From the NCBI RefSeq assembly GCF_900113685.1, contig NZ_FOQG01000013.1, positions 62,001-126,000 of the forward strand: a DNA stretch of 64,000 nt, in the 5' to 3' direction. The notes under the pieces were generated by a model. It was given only the letters and a program-made list of their open reading frames with translations, did not search any database and was not told the DNA's origin. Source of the DNA: Nocardioides psychrotolerans. Lineage in GTDB: Bacteria; Actinomycetota; Actinomycetes; Propionibacteriales; Nocardioidaceae. Below are positions 16,745 to 24,693 of the stretch, in pieces. Every line of letters begins with the position of its first letter. The first letter of the stretch is position 1. The translations under genes and the position numbers were made by a program.

Positions 16745-18700
16745 TCACGCCTCGGCGAGCACGACCACCCGGTCACCCGGCACCACGTCGAAGGTGCGTG
16801 ACTTGGCCGGGTTGACGACCACACCGAAGCCCGCGACGTCGTTGCCGGCGAGGGCCCCGGACTTGTAGCCGATCGCCGTCTCCCCCCGGGCCACGGCTCC
16901 TGCGATGACGGTGGCATAGGTGACCTCGCGGCCGGGCTGGACGTACCACTCGGCCGGGCGGAGGTAGATCTCGCTGCCCTCGTCGCCGAGCAGCTGTCCG
17001 AAGACGGCTTCCAGGCGACGGTCCTCGGAGAGCTGGGTGACCAGGAGGCTCACGATCTCGCCGCTGACGACCACGTCGTCGACGTGGGCGACCTGGGCGA
17101 GCACCCGGTTGCGGTCGTCGAGCATCTCGCTGACCACCGGGGTGAAGGAGTCCGTGCGGCTGAGGATGTCGCGCACGTGCAGCAGCGTGACCAGGGTGCG
17201 GGCGTCGGCGGCCTGCACCGCGAGGTGGTCGGAGTAGCAGAGCACGATGACCTGGTCGAGGCCCGGCACGAGGTGGCTCTCGAGGGTGGCGCGATCCGTC
17301 GTCGACGCGGCGACCACGGTGACGGCGAGGTTCTCCAGCACCGGGACGACCGGCTGGCCGAATGACGTCACGACGGTGAGCGTCGAGCCCGGCGGGGCAT
17401 AGTGGTCGAGCTCCCGCAGGATGATCAGCGCCCGCTCGTTCCACCCGATCAGCAGCGCCTGGGTGGGGTGCTCCTCGGTCTCGGCCTGCGTCCCGAGGGC
17501 GCCGAGGTCGGGCTGCGTGAGGGCGCGACTCTCATGCTCCAGCCCCTCGTCGTCCTCGGCCACGACCACCAGGGTGCTGTTGCCCACGAGGGTGTCCCCG
17601 GGTGGATTGAGCGTGGGCACCCCGTCCCTGACCAACCCGATGACCGAGGCCTTCTCGAAGGCCAGCAGCGCCTCGGCGTACGTCAGGCCAGCGAGGCCGT
17701 GCTGCTCCAGGAAGTAGATCTCGTCGCCGTCGTAGTCGAACAGCTCGGTGTAGACCGCGGCGGCGCCCGACTGCCGTGAGGTCTGGACGACCAGCTTGGC
17801 GACCGTCTCGCGGATGTCGAGCAGGACCGTCCGGTCCGCACCGACCAGGCGCGCGGCCTCGAGGTTGGTGGGGTTGCGGATCTCGGCGACGATGTTGGGC
17901 CCGCCCTCACCGCCGTGGGTCAGGGCAAGCAGGGTCTTGATGACCTCGCTGTCGGGATCCTCCGACTCGGGTGCCAGCAGGATCACCGAGCGGGCGCTGG
18001 TGTGGCTGCTGAGCAGCAGGTCGTCGATGTCCATCGGCGAGCCGGAGCGACAGATGACCCGGGTGCCCCTCAGGTCGGGCACCTTCGCCTTGACCTCGTC
18101 CTCCATGTCGACCTTGTCGCGGTCGGCCAGGATCACGATGACCGGCTTGGTGCGGCTCTCGTTGGCGATGGTGAGCTCGCTGATGATCGTGTAGATCGAG
18201 TCCGACCAGCCCAGGATCACCGTGTGGTCCCGCTCCAGGACGATCGACCTCCCCCGGCGCAGGTCGGCCAGCTTCGTGTCGATGCCCGCAGCGATCACAC
18301 CGATGAGGGCACTCACGATGAAGAGGCCGGCGATCGTCAGCGCCAGCATCGTCAGCACGAAGCGCCACGAGCTGGCATCGTCGCCGCCGATCGTGCCGGG
18401 GTCGAGGGCGTGCAGCAGGCTGTAGAACATCTCGTGGAGGAAGCCGTCGGGAACACCGTCTGTCTCCGGGCGCAGGCCCAGCAGCGAGACGAACACCGAG
18501 AAGACGACGATCAGGACCAGGGTGGCCACGCTCAGCCAGGCGATCAGCGCCGGGGTGCCGCGCGACATGGAGTTGTCGAAGCGGTAGCGCAGCTTGTCGC
18601 CCAGGTCCGACTTCGGCGCGTTGGCCGAGCGGTTGGCCGACCCACCGCGAGCCATCGCCTTGGCGGTGCGCATGCGCATCTGCTGGCCGGTGCGAGCCAT
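16745..18700 (-). CDS. CASTOR/POLLUX-type ion channel with RCK domains
   Basis: A 651-residue protein. Two membrane helices (about 51-76 and 113-139) flank a pore-loop-like region, followed by a long cytoplasmic part with two Rossmann-like RCK modules, the first starting near V-I-L-G-W-S-D-S (161-168) and the second near A-L-L-I-G-W-N-E. This is the layout of the plant CASTOR/POLLUX channels and their bacterial relatives. ATG 18700 has GAGGAG 8 nt upstream; the much longer open frame beyond it is not used. Ion selectivity cannot be read from the sequence. It probably shares a transcript with the phosphatase gene 6 bp downstream. Confidence 0.9.
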   Translation of the reverse strand: MARTGQQMRMRTAKAMARGGSANRSANAPKSDLGDKLRYRFDNSMSRGTPALIAWLSVATLVLIVVFSVFVSLLGLRPETDGVPDGFLHEMFYSLLHALDPGTIGGDDASSWRFVLTMLALTIAGLFIVSALIGVIAAGIDTKLADLRRGRSIVLERDHTVILGWSDSIYTIISELTIANESRTKPVIVILADRDKVDMEDEVKAKVPDLRGTRVICRSGSPMDIDDLLLSSHTSARSVILLAPESEDPDSEVIKTLLALTHGGEGGPNIVAEIRNPTNLEAARLVGADRTVLLDIRETVAKLVVQTSRQSGAAAVYTELFDYDGDEIYFLEQHGLAGLTYAEALLAFEKASVIGLVRDGVPTLNPPGDTLVGNSTLVVVAEDDEGLEHESRALTQPDLGALGTQAETEEHPTQALLIGWNERALIILRELDHYAPPGSTLTVVTSFGQPVVPVLENLAVTVVAASTTDRATLESHLVPGLDQVIVLCYSDHLAVQAADARTLVTLLHVRDILSRTDSFTPVVSEMLDDRNRVLAQVAHVDDVVVSGEIVSLLVTQLSEDRRLEAVFGQLLGDEGSEIYLRPAEWYVQPGREVTYATVIAGAVARGETAIGYKSGALAGNDVAGFGVVVNPAKSRTFDVVPGDRVVVLAEA

Positions 18701-18787
18701 GTGTGTCTCCTCGTTCGTCCCGCGAATCCTCGCGCAGTTGGGGGCGTAGGACACCGGTTTCAGCGGGACTCGTGTCACGATCGCCCG

Positions 18788-19951
18788 GTGGAACTGCGTG
18801 CGTCGCGGCTCGCCGTCGCGGCCGCCTTCCTCAGCCAGGGGCTGGTGTTCATCAGCCTGACCACACGGCTGCCGGACTACCAGGACCGCTGGGAGATCTC
18901 CGAGCTCACCCTGTCGCTGCTCCTGTTGATGATGGTGCTGCTCGCGGGCGTCGGCTCGGTGGTGGCCGAGGCGCTCGCCAAGCAACGCGAGAGCGCCTGG
19001 CTGCTGCGGCTCGGGCTGGCGCTCACCGTGATCGCGGTCCCCGTGCTCACGACCGCCCCGACGATGGAGGTCTTCGTCGGTGGGCTGGCCGTCTACGGGG
19101 TCGCGCTCGGTGTCGTCGACGCCACCACCAACATGCAGGCCGTCGCGGTCGAGCACGCCTACGGCCGCCCGATCCTGCCGTCCTTCCACGGCGCCTGGAC
19201 GCTCGGCGGCATCGTCGGCGCGGCTCTGACGCTCGCCACCTCCACGCTGCCGCTCGAAGTCGCGGCAGGGGTCGCCGCCGTGCCGCTCGCGGTGCTGGTG
19301 CTGCCGTTCCTCCCGCGGGCCGTCAGCGTCCTGCCGGCTGTGCCCTCCGACGTACCGTGGCGACCGCTGCTGCTGGTGGGCCTCGCGATGGTCGTGTTCT
19401 ACATGGTCGACACCGCCGCCCAGACCTGGGGCGCGGTCTACCTCGACACCACCGTCTCCACCCCCGACGGCCTCGTCGCGCTCGCGACCCTGCCCTACCT
19501 CGTCGCGAGCCTCGCGCTGAGGCTCGGGGGCGACGTCCTGGTCCGCGGCCACGGCGCCGTGCGGGTCATCCGGGTCGGCGCGCTGGTGTCCTGCGGCGCG
19601 CTGGTCATCATCGTGCTGGCGCCGTCGTGGCCGGTCGCCGTGCTCGGCTTCACCCTGCTCGGCGCCGGGGTCGCGGTCATCGCACCGCTGTCGTTCTCGG
19701 CCGCCGCCCGCATCGCCGGCGAGGGCGTCGACGAGGCGTCACGGCAGGCCCGGGTGGACGCCGTGATCGGCCGCTTCAACCAATTCAACTACGCCGGCGC
19801 CCTGCTCGGCGCGGTCCTCACCGGGGCCGTCGGCCGCGACGACCTGCGGCTCGGCTTCGCGATCCCGATGGTGCTCGTCCTCGCCCTGCTGCCCCTCGCC
19901 CGGGCGTTCGCGCCGGCGGCCGGGGAGCCGGTCGAGCCGCAGCCTGCATGA
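18788..19951 (+). CDS. Major facilitator superfamily transporter
   Basis: A 387-residue protein with about 11-12 membrane helices and short loops, typical of compact MFS permeases. The first helix begins near residue 8, and an S-F-H-G-A-W-T-L-G-G motif near 137-146 resembles that of fucose/glucose-type MFS proteins. Substrate is not predictable. GTG 18788 begins the first helix; the frame upstream is antisense to the channel gene. Its TGA stop is immediately followed by the left inverted repeat of the DUF559 cassette. Confidence 0.88.
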   Translation: MELRASRLAVAAAFLSQGLVFISLTTRLPDYQDRWEISELTLSLLLLMMVLLAGVGSVVAEALAKQRESAWLLRLGLALTVIAVPVLTTAPTMEVFVGGLAVYGVALGVVDATTNMQAVAVEHAYGRPILPSFHGAWTLGGIVGAALTLATSTLPLEVAAGVAAVPLAVLVLPFLPRAVSVLPAVPSDVPWRPLLLVGLAMVVFYMVDTAAQTWGAVYLDTTVSTPDGLVALATLPYLVASLALRLGGDVLVRGHGAVRVIRVGALVSCGALVIIVLAPSWPVAVLGFTLLGAGVAVIAPLSFSAAARIAGEGVDEASRQARVDAVIGRFNQFNYAGALLGAVLTGAVGRDDLRLGFAIPMVLVLALLPLARAFAPAAGEPVEPQPA

Positions 19952-20007
19952 GTCCCCGGTCAACCGGGGACGTTGGCGCTTGTCCGCCAAAGCAACCGGG
20001 CAGTTCG
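19944..20007. repeat. Left inverted repeat of DUF559 cassette (double hairpin)
   Basis: Contains an 8-bp stem hairpin (19952-19959 with 19964-19971, loop TCAA) and a 6-bp stem hairpin (19973-19978 with 19985-19990), then ccgggcagttcg. It starts at the last codons of the MFS gene and may serve as that gene's terminator. Confidence 0.9.
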
Positions 20008-20122
20008 TGTGCTCGGCGACTTGCTCGAGCGTGACCTGTCGTTCGCTCGCGCCGAACTGCCGACATTCGCGCGCTTGTGGATGAGCTCAGCGAGCGCCGA
20101 CCTGATCGGTCCAAGGTGAGCC

Positions 20123-21028
20123 ATGGAGACGACGTCAGAAGTCATGGACCCCGGGGCCGCCCTCGAGTCGCTGGGTGGCATCGCCGGCATCGGCGAGTGG
20201 CGCCGCCTGACCGGTCGAGCGGCTGCACGTGATGCGCTGGAGGACGGGCGAGTCCTGCGGATCAGGGGCCGGCAGGTGGGTCTGCCGGGGCAGGCAGCAA
20301 CCCGCGTCCTGGCGGCTGAGCTGGGCGGGACGACCTCGCACCTGAGTGCGGCTCAGCACCACGGTTGGAAGGTCAAGACGGCCCCTCCACTGCCCACGCT
20401 CACCGCCCCGCGCAGCTCGCGCGCTCCGGCGGCGACCACGAAGGTCGAGCTGCACTGGGCGGACCTGGTCCCGTCGTCGGTCGCGGACGGCGTGACCACC
20501 CCCGTGCAGACCGTCGTCGACTGCAGCCGTGCCTACGAGTTCGACGTCGCCCTGTGCGTCGCCGACTCGGCCCTGCGCTCCGGCCTGTTCACGAAGGACG
20601 AGCTGCTCGAGGCGGCGGCCCGGTCACCGCGCACCGGACGGTCGCGCGCACTACGGGTCGCCCGGGCCGCGTCAGCGCTGGCCGACAACCCCTTCGAGTC
20701 CGTCCTGCGCGCGATCGCGCTGAGCGTGCCCGGGCTCGACGTACGCCCTCAGGGGTGGATCGGCAACGCCGGTCGGTCAGACCTGGTCGATGACCGGTTG
20801 CTGATCGCGATCGAGGCCGACTCGTGGGAGCACCATGGCCACGTTGATGCGTTCAAGCGCGACGTACGCCGCTACTCCGAGTTCGCTCGCCGGGGCTGGG
20901 TCGTCCTCCGATTCCTCTGGGAGGACGTCATGTATCACCCCGAGCAGGTCCGTCGCGTGCTGCTCGAGACGACGCAGGTTCGAACGCGTCAGCTGGTCGC
21001 GGCAACGTCGGCAGTTCGCGTCTCATGA
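20123..21028 (+). CDS. DUF559 (Vsr-like endonuclease-fold) protein with AbiEi-like N-terminal domain
   Basis: A 301-residue protein. Residues 9-60 resemble the winged-helix AbiEi antitoxin domain. The C-terminal DUF559 region (about 190-280) shows a PD-(D/E)xK-like set: Glu192 in N-P-F-E-S, Asp220 in R-S-D-L-V-D, Glu231 and Asp233 in I-E-A-D, and Lys245. Such proteins are annotated as endonuclease-domain or type IV toxin-antitoxin AbiEi-like proteins and occur in many copies in Nocardioides-type genomes. ATG 20123 follows AAGG; ATG at codon 8 is an alternative. It sits alone between inverted repeats. Confidence 0.85.
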   Translation: METTSEVMDPGAALESLGGIAGIGEWRRLTGRAAARDALEDGRVLRIRGRQVGLPGQAATRVLAAELGGTTSHLSAAQHHGWKVKTAPPLPTLTAPRSSRAPAATTKVELHWADLVPSSVADGVTTPVQTVVDCSRAYEFDVALCVADSALRSGLFTKDELLEAAARSPRTGRSRALRVARAASALADNPFESVLRAIALSVPGLDVRPQGWIGNAGRSDLVDDRLLIAIEADSWEHHGHVDAFKRDVRRYSEFARRGWVVLRFLWEDVMYHPEQVRRVLLETTQVRTRQLVAATSAVRVS

Positions 21029-21063
21029 GCGCTCCACCCCGCTGGGCGCGGCCATCCGCCGGC

Positions 21064-21127
21064 CGAACTGCCCGGCGGGATTGGCGGACAAGCGCCAAGG
21101 TCCCCGGACATCCGGGGACCCATGCAG
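21064..21127. repeat. Right inverted repeat of DUF559 cassette (double hairpin)
   Basis: Mirror of 19944-20007. The two stems are identical in sequence to the left arm, while the loops differ (ACAT on the plus strand here). It begins next to the stop of the MaoC gene and may terminate it. Confidence 0.9.
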
Positions 21128-21667
21128 TCAGTCGGCCGCAGGCCCCGGCCAGTTCTTGTCGGGCTGGGGCAGAGGGCGGCCGGGCTGCTCGCCACCGCGT
21201 GCGGTGAGGTAGCTGTCCTTGGGCACCATCACCTTGCGGCGGAAGATGCACACGACCTTGCCGTCCTGGTTGTAGCCGATGGTCTCGACGTGGACGACGC
21301 CCCGGTCGTCCTTGGACTTCGACTCCCACTTGTCCAGCACGGTGGTCTCGCCGTAGAGCGTGTCGCCGTGGAAGGTCGGCGCGACGTGGCGCAGCGACTC
21401 GACCTCGAGGTTGGCGATTGCCTTGCCGGAGATGTCGGGGACCGACATGCCGAGCAGGATCGAGTAGACGTAGTTGCCGACCACGACGTTCTTGCCGAAC
21501 TGGGTGGTCTCCTCGGCGTAGTTGCTGTCGAGGTGCAGCGGGTGGTGGTTCATGGTGAGCAGGCAGAACATGTGGTCGTCGAACTCGGTGACCGTCTTGC
21601 CGGGCCAGTGCTGGTAGGTCGCACCGACCTCGAACTCCTCATAGCTACGACCGAACTGCAACGTCAT
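21128..21667 (-). CDS. MaoC-family dehydratase (hot-dog fold)
   Basis: A 179-residue hot-dog-fold acyl-CoA hydratase-like protein. The active-site stretch F-D-D-H-M-F with H-H-P-L-H-L-D at about residues 41-48 and V-V-V-G-N-Y after it matches MaoC enzymes, which hydrate enoyl-CoA substrates. ATG 21667 has AGGAG about 5 nt upstream. An acyl-CoA dehydrogenase gene lies 3 kb away on the same strand, so a shared acyl-CoA pathway is possible but not shown. Confidence 0.9.
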   Translation of the reverse strand: MTLQFGRSYEEFEVGATYQHWPGKTVTEFDDHMFCLLTMNHHPLHLDSNYAEETTQFGKNVVVGNYVYSILLGMSVPDISGKAIANLEVESLRHVAPTFHGDTLYGETTVLDKWESKSKDDRGVVHVETIGYNQDGKVVCIFRRKVMVPKDSYLTARGGEQPGRPLPQPDKNWPGPAAD

Positions 21668-21772
21668 CACTCCTGATGCTCGACGAAAACGACGTCCCAG
21701 TCTCGCAGCAGTACGACGGTCCCCGGCCACCCGCCCGACCTGCGGGCAGGCACCGGGGCAGCGAGGCCCGGG

Positions 21773-21958
21773 TCAGGACCCGCCACCGCCCGCCTTCCGG
21801 CGATGCATCTTGGGAGCACCTCCGACGACCTCGCTGCCGTGCGCCTTCTCGGCGAGGGGGCCGTCTTGGTGCACGCCCTTCTCGCGGTCGTTCTTGCGGT
21901 CCAGCGCGGCCCGCATCTTGGCCTTGAGGTCGTCGTTCGCGGATGGGGAGTCGGTCAT
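21773..21958 (-). CDS. DUF5302 family small protein
   Basis: A 61-residue highly charged, probably disordered protein of the actinobacterial DUF5302 family: an acidic start, D-D-L-K-A-K-M-R-A-A-L-D-R-K in the middle and a basic R-R-K-A-G-G-G tail. AGGAGG lies 6 nt before ATG 21958. Function unknown. Confidence 0.85.
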   Translation of the reverse strand: MTDSPSANDDLKAKMRAALDRKNDREKGVHQDGPLAEKAHGSEVVGGAPKMHRRKAGGGGS

Positions 21959-22079
21959 GGTTCCTCCTGGTGTCGCGGACAGGCGTGCGTTCCTCCACCC
22001 TCGCACCTCCCACCAGCACCCGTCGACAGACTTTCCCCGGCGAGTGCAACCGGCACCACCCGCGGCGCGTCCGACCCCC

Positions 22080-22586
22080 ATGTTGCGCACCCTCGTGGCG
22101 GCCGTCGCCGCCGGCTTGGTCCTCGTCGGTTGTGGCTCGGCGGGCTCCAAGGTCGCCAGCGACCCCATCACGACCGAGCCCATCACGACCGAGCCCACCA
22201 CCGCGCCCACCACCGCGCCCACCACCGCGCCCACCGTCGGCACCTACCCCGACTTCGCGCCGGAGGACTACGCCTACACGCTCACGGTGTCCTGCTTCTG
22301 CGCGGACATCGGCGCCCCCGTGCGGGTCACCGTGGTGGACGACGAGGTCGCCGACGCGGTCTACACGAAGGACGGACGCGGCGTCGACAAGGGCACGGAG
22401 GCTCCCGACTACCGCCGTCTCACCATCGACGACGTCATCGCGGCAGCCAACGACACCGGGGCCACACGCGTCGACGTCGAGTGGCCGCCGGGTCAGGACT
22501 TCCCCACGTCGGTCTACGTCGACCAGGACGAGCTGATCATCGACGAGGAGATCGGCTACGGCGTCTCCGACGTCGTCGTCGGCTGA
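22080..22586 (+). CDS. DUF6174 lipoprotein
   Basis: A 168-residue lipoprotein with the lipobox L-V-G-C (Cys18), a Thr/Pro/Ala-rich repeat linker (about 29-52) and a DUF6174 domain, recognised by S-C-F-C-A-D near 74-79, V-T-V-V-D-D-E-V-A-D, P-T-S-V-Y-V-D and the final D-E-E-I-G-Y-G-V-S-D. The protein is surface-anchored; its function is unknown. No ribosome site is evident before ATG 22080. Its last 31 bases overlap the 3' end of the convergent sulfotransferase gene. Confidence 0.82.
   Translation: MLRTLVAAVAAGLVLVGCGSAGSKVASDPITTEPITTEPTTAPTTAPTTAPTVGTYPDFAPEDYAYTLTVSCFCADIGAPVRVTVVDDEVADAVYTKDGRGVDKGTEAPDYRRLTIDDVIAAANDTGATRVDVEWPPGQDFPTSVYVDQDELIIDEEIGYGVSDVVVG
22164..22229. repeat. Tandem repeats in lipoprotein linker
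   Basis: Two copies of a 15-bp unit (cccatcacgaccgag) followed by three copies of a 12-bp unit (cccaccaccgcg). They encode the Thr-Thr-Glu-Pro and Thr-Ala-Pro-Thr linker between lipobox and domain. Confidence 0.9.
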
Positions 22587-23599
22587 GGCGGCTGAGGCGG
22601 CCGGGACGGCTGACCCGCCCGCTCCCGTACGACGGCGCTCAGGGCCGCCACGGCTGCGGCGGCGAGGTCGGTGGCGGGGACCGCGTCGGGGTCGGTGCCG
22701 GGCGTGGCGAGGGGCGTCAGGTCGCCCAGGTCCCCCACCACCCGTGCACCCGAGGCCTCCAGCCGCTCCCGGATCGCGGAGGCACGCTCGCGCAGCCACC
22801 GCGGCGGGTCGAAGCCGATCGACTCCCCCACGCAGCCGGCGAGCGCGCGCTTGCCCAGCTCGAACTTCACCAGCCGGTGGTAGTCGCCGGACGCGATCCC
22901 GTCCTGCTCCAGGAGCAGGTTGAGCTCGCGCAGGACCATGGCCGACGCGGCATCCAGGGACGTGTTGGCGGGCGCGACGGTTGCCGCGTCGAGCGCGTCC
23001 AGGCCGGCCGCGTCGCAGAACCGCTCCCACAGTGACCCGGGGTCGGCGCCGGGCGGCGGCACCGTCACGAGCGCGACGTTCGCCGGGCCGACGGCTGCCA
23101 CCCAGTTGTCGACGATGCGGCCCATCCCCTGCTGCCGCCAGAACGCCTGGGCGGGCCTGCGCCTGCCGTCGAGCAGCCGCACATAGTCGATCCAGAGGCG
23201 CGTGCCGCCGTTCTGCAGGCTCTCCTGCCACATCGCGGGCACCGTGCGGCCGAGGTCGCGCAGCGTCACCACGACCTCCACGGGCACGGCTCCGAACGAG
23301 CCGACCACCCGGGCGATCAACTCCGGCCGCGCCGGGCCGAGGAACTCCATGCTCACCACGACGGCACCGTCGTGCGCCTCGACGTCCGCAACCAGCCGCG
23401 CCCACCGACCCGCGGACTTGCCCGCGAGCTGACGCCGCCCCAGCACGTCGCTGACCGCGAGCACCTGGTCGCGCCAGCGCTCCCCCGGCAGCAGCACCCC
23501 GCGCTCGAGCAGGAGGTCGCGGTTGGCCTCGAGCCGCTGCTGGACGTAGGAGGTGCCCGACTTCATCAGCCCCACGTGCAGGACCACCCGGCTCGCCAT
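22556..23599 (-). CDS. Sulfotransferase-like protein
   Basis: A 347-residue protein with the PAPS-binding P-loop of sulfotransferases at residues 8-20 (H-V-G-L-M-K-S-G-T-S-Y-V-Q). The rest is divergent, with a central T-L-R-D-L-G-R-T-V-P-A-M-W that matches the 3'-phosphate-binding region. The same two signatures occur in the second sulfotransferase at 26229-27524. ATG 23599 has TAGCCT 6 nt upstream, so a leaderless transcript is likely. Probable role: sulfation of a glycan or glycolipid. Confidence 0.75.
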   Translation of the reverse strand: MASRVVLHVGLMKSGTSYVQQRLEANRDLLLERGVLLPGERWRDQVLAVSDVLGRRQLAGKSAGRWARLVADVEAHDGAVVVSMEFLGPARPELIARVVGSFGAVPVEVVVTLRDLGRTVPAMWQESLQNGGTRLWIDYVRLLDGRRRPAQAFWRQQGMGRIVDNWVAAVGPANVALVTVPPPGADPGSLWERFCDAAGLDALDAATVAPANTSLDAASAMVLRELNLLLEQDGIASGDYHRLVKFELGKRALAGCVGESIGFDPPRWLRERASAIRERLEASGARVVGDLGDLTPLATPGTDPDAVPATDLAAAAVAALSAVVRERAGQPSRPPQPPQPTTTSETP

Positions 23600-23605
23600 G
23601 GACGC

Positions 23606-23611
23606 AGGCTA
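23606..23611 (-). promoter_or_regulatory. Leaderless -10 box of the first sulfotransferase gene
   Basis: TAGCCT on the minus strand, 6 nt upstream of ATG 23599. Confidence 0.6.
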
Positions 23612-23625
23612 GCGGTGTCGGCTCC

Positions 23626-24669
23626 CTACTCGCAGTGGGTCGGCACGCCGTGACCACGCGACGTGCCCAGGATGCGGCGCTCGCCGCCCGGCCAGGACTC
23701 CACGACCGCCAGGAACTCGTGCCCGCTCGACGGCGTACGACGCGTCGGCTCGAGGAAGACGTGGGCGAAGGGCGCGGCCTCGGTCGCCTGCGCGCCCAGC
23801 TCGTCGATCCGCACCGTGATCGCGGCCTGTTCCTCGCGGGCGACGTACTGCCAAATCACGCTGTGCCACAGCACCGTCCTCGCACCCTCGACCAGTGCGA
23901 TGTCCTCGACGAACGCCGACGCCGCCTGCCGTCGTACGACGAGCGACGTGCGCTCGGCGAGGGCCAGGGCGCCGCGGAGCCGCTCGTGGCGGTGGACCTG
24001 GTCTGGCCACACGTAGGCCGTCAGGGCCAGTCGTCCCTCGGTGGAGCGGACGTCGATCGGCATCACGTCGCTGCCGATCCGCTCGACCACCTCCGGCACC
24101 GCCCCCCGGGGCACGACGCCGGACCAGGCCGGGTCGAGCACGACCGGGCTGTCCTCGGGCCCGATCGACGAGCCGTCGGCATCGACGTAGCGGAACTGGT
24201 CGGCCAGCAGGTTGAGGCCGCCGGACGACCCGATCTCGAAGAGGCGCACCGGCAGCGCCCGCTCGCGACCGAGCGCCAGCAGCCCGGCCATGAGGACCGT
24301 CGCCCGTCCGACCTCGTTGGTCTGCGGGGGCCGGTCGAGCCACTCGGCGACCGCGGCCGGCTCCTCCTCGAGCAACGAGCGGAAGGCAGCCCACCCGTCC
24401 TCGGGCGACCAGGTGCCCCCGACGCTGGGGTAGAACACGCCCAGCCCGCCCGCGCGACGCTGGAGCACCAGCCGGTGCACGCTGCCGAGCAGCCGCAGGC
24501 CGACCCCGTCGGGCCCGGCGGCGTCCAGCCACGGCGCCAGCACCGCGGCCGTCGCGCCACCCTCCTGCAGGTCGTCGGCGACGCGCGGCAGCAGGTCGGC
24601 GTACATCGGTGAGCCGAGGCTCGCGCACGCCACCGCCTGCTGCCGCAGAGCCGTCGCCAGGTCACCCAT
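23626..24669 (-). CDS. DUF2332 family protein
   Basis: A 347-residue protein with the DUF2332 pattern: T-N-E-V-G-R near 115-120, L-F-E-I-G-S-S-G-G-L-N-L at about 143-154 (a methyltransferase-like glycine loop) and W-H-S-V-I-W-Q-Y near 267. The family is structurally related to SAM-dependent methyltransferases but has no established reaction. ATG 24669 is used; the gene follows the acyl-CoA dehydrogenase by 24 bp on the same strand and may be co-transcribed with it. Confidence 0.88.
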   Translation of the reverse strand: MGDLATALRQQAVACASLGSPMYADLLPRVADDLQEGGATAAVLAPWLDAAGPDGVGLRLLGSVHRLVLQRRAGGLGVFYPSVGGTWSPEDGWAAFRSLLEEEPAAVAEWLDRPPQTNEVGRATVLMAGLLALGRERALPVRLFEIGSSGGLNLLADQFRYVDADGSSIGPEDSPVVLDPAWSGVVPRGAVPEVVERIGSDVMPIDVRSTEGRLALTAYVWPDQVHRHERLRGALALAERTSLVVRRQAASAFVEDIALVEGARTVLWHSVIWQYVAREEQAAITVRIDELGAQATEAAPFAHVFLEPTRRTPSSGHEFLAVVESWPGGERRILGTSRGHGVPTHCE

Positions 24670-24693
24670 GTCGCCCCTAGTCGGAGGAGGGGC

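Larger units (their letters stand above)
19944..21127. mobile_element. Putative mobile cassette: DUF559 gene between 64-nt inverted hairpin repeats
   Basis: A 1,184-bp unit with a left arm (19944-20007) and a right arm (21064-21127) that match in inverted orientation at 54 of 64 positions, enclosing one nuclease-like gene. Both arms start within or beside the stop codons of the flanking convergent genes. A shorter inner inverted pair (gaactgccgac at 20054-20064 and 21007-21017) also flanks the gene. No transposase or target duplication is visible, so calling it mobile is inference. Confidence 0.5.

Noticed and set aside
20123-21028. AbiEi antitoxin of a type IV toxin-antitoxin pair
   Set aside because: There is no adjacent AbiEii nucleotidyltransferase, and the C-terminal domain is nuclease-like, so the toxin-antitoxin label is not supported.
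19944-21127. Classical insertion sequence
   Set aside because: No transposase, no obvious target duplication, and the arms are made of short hairpins. It is reported instead as a putative cassette.
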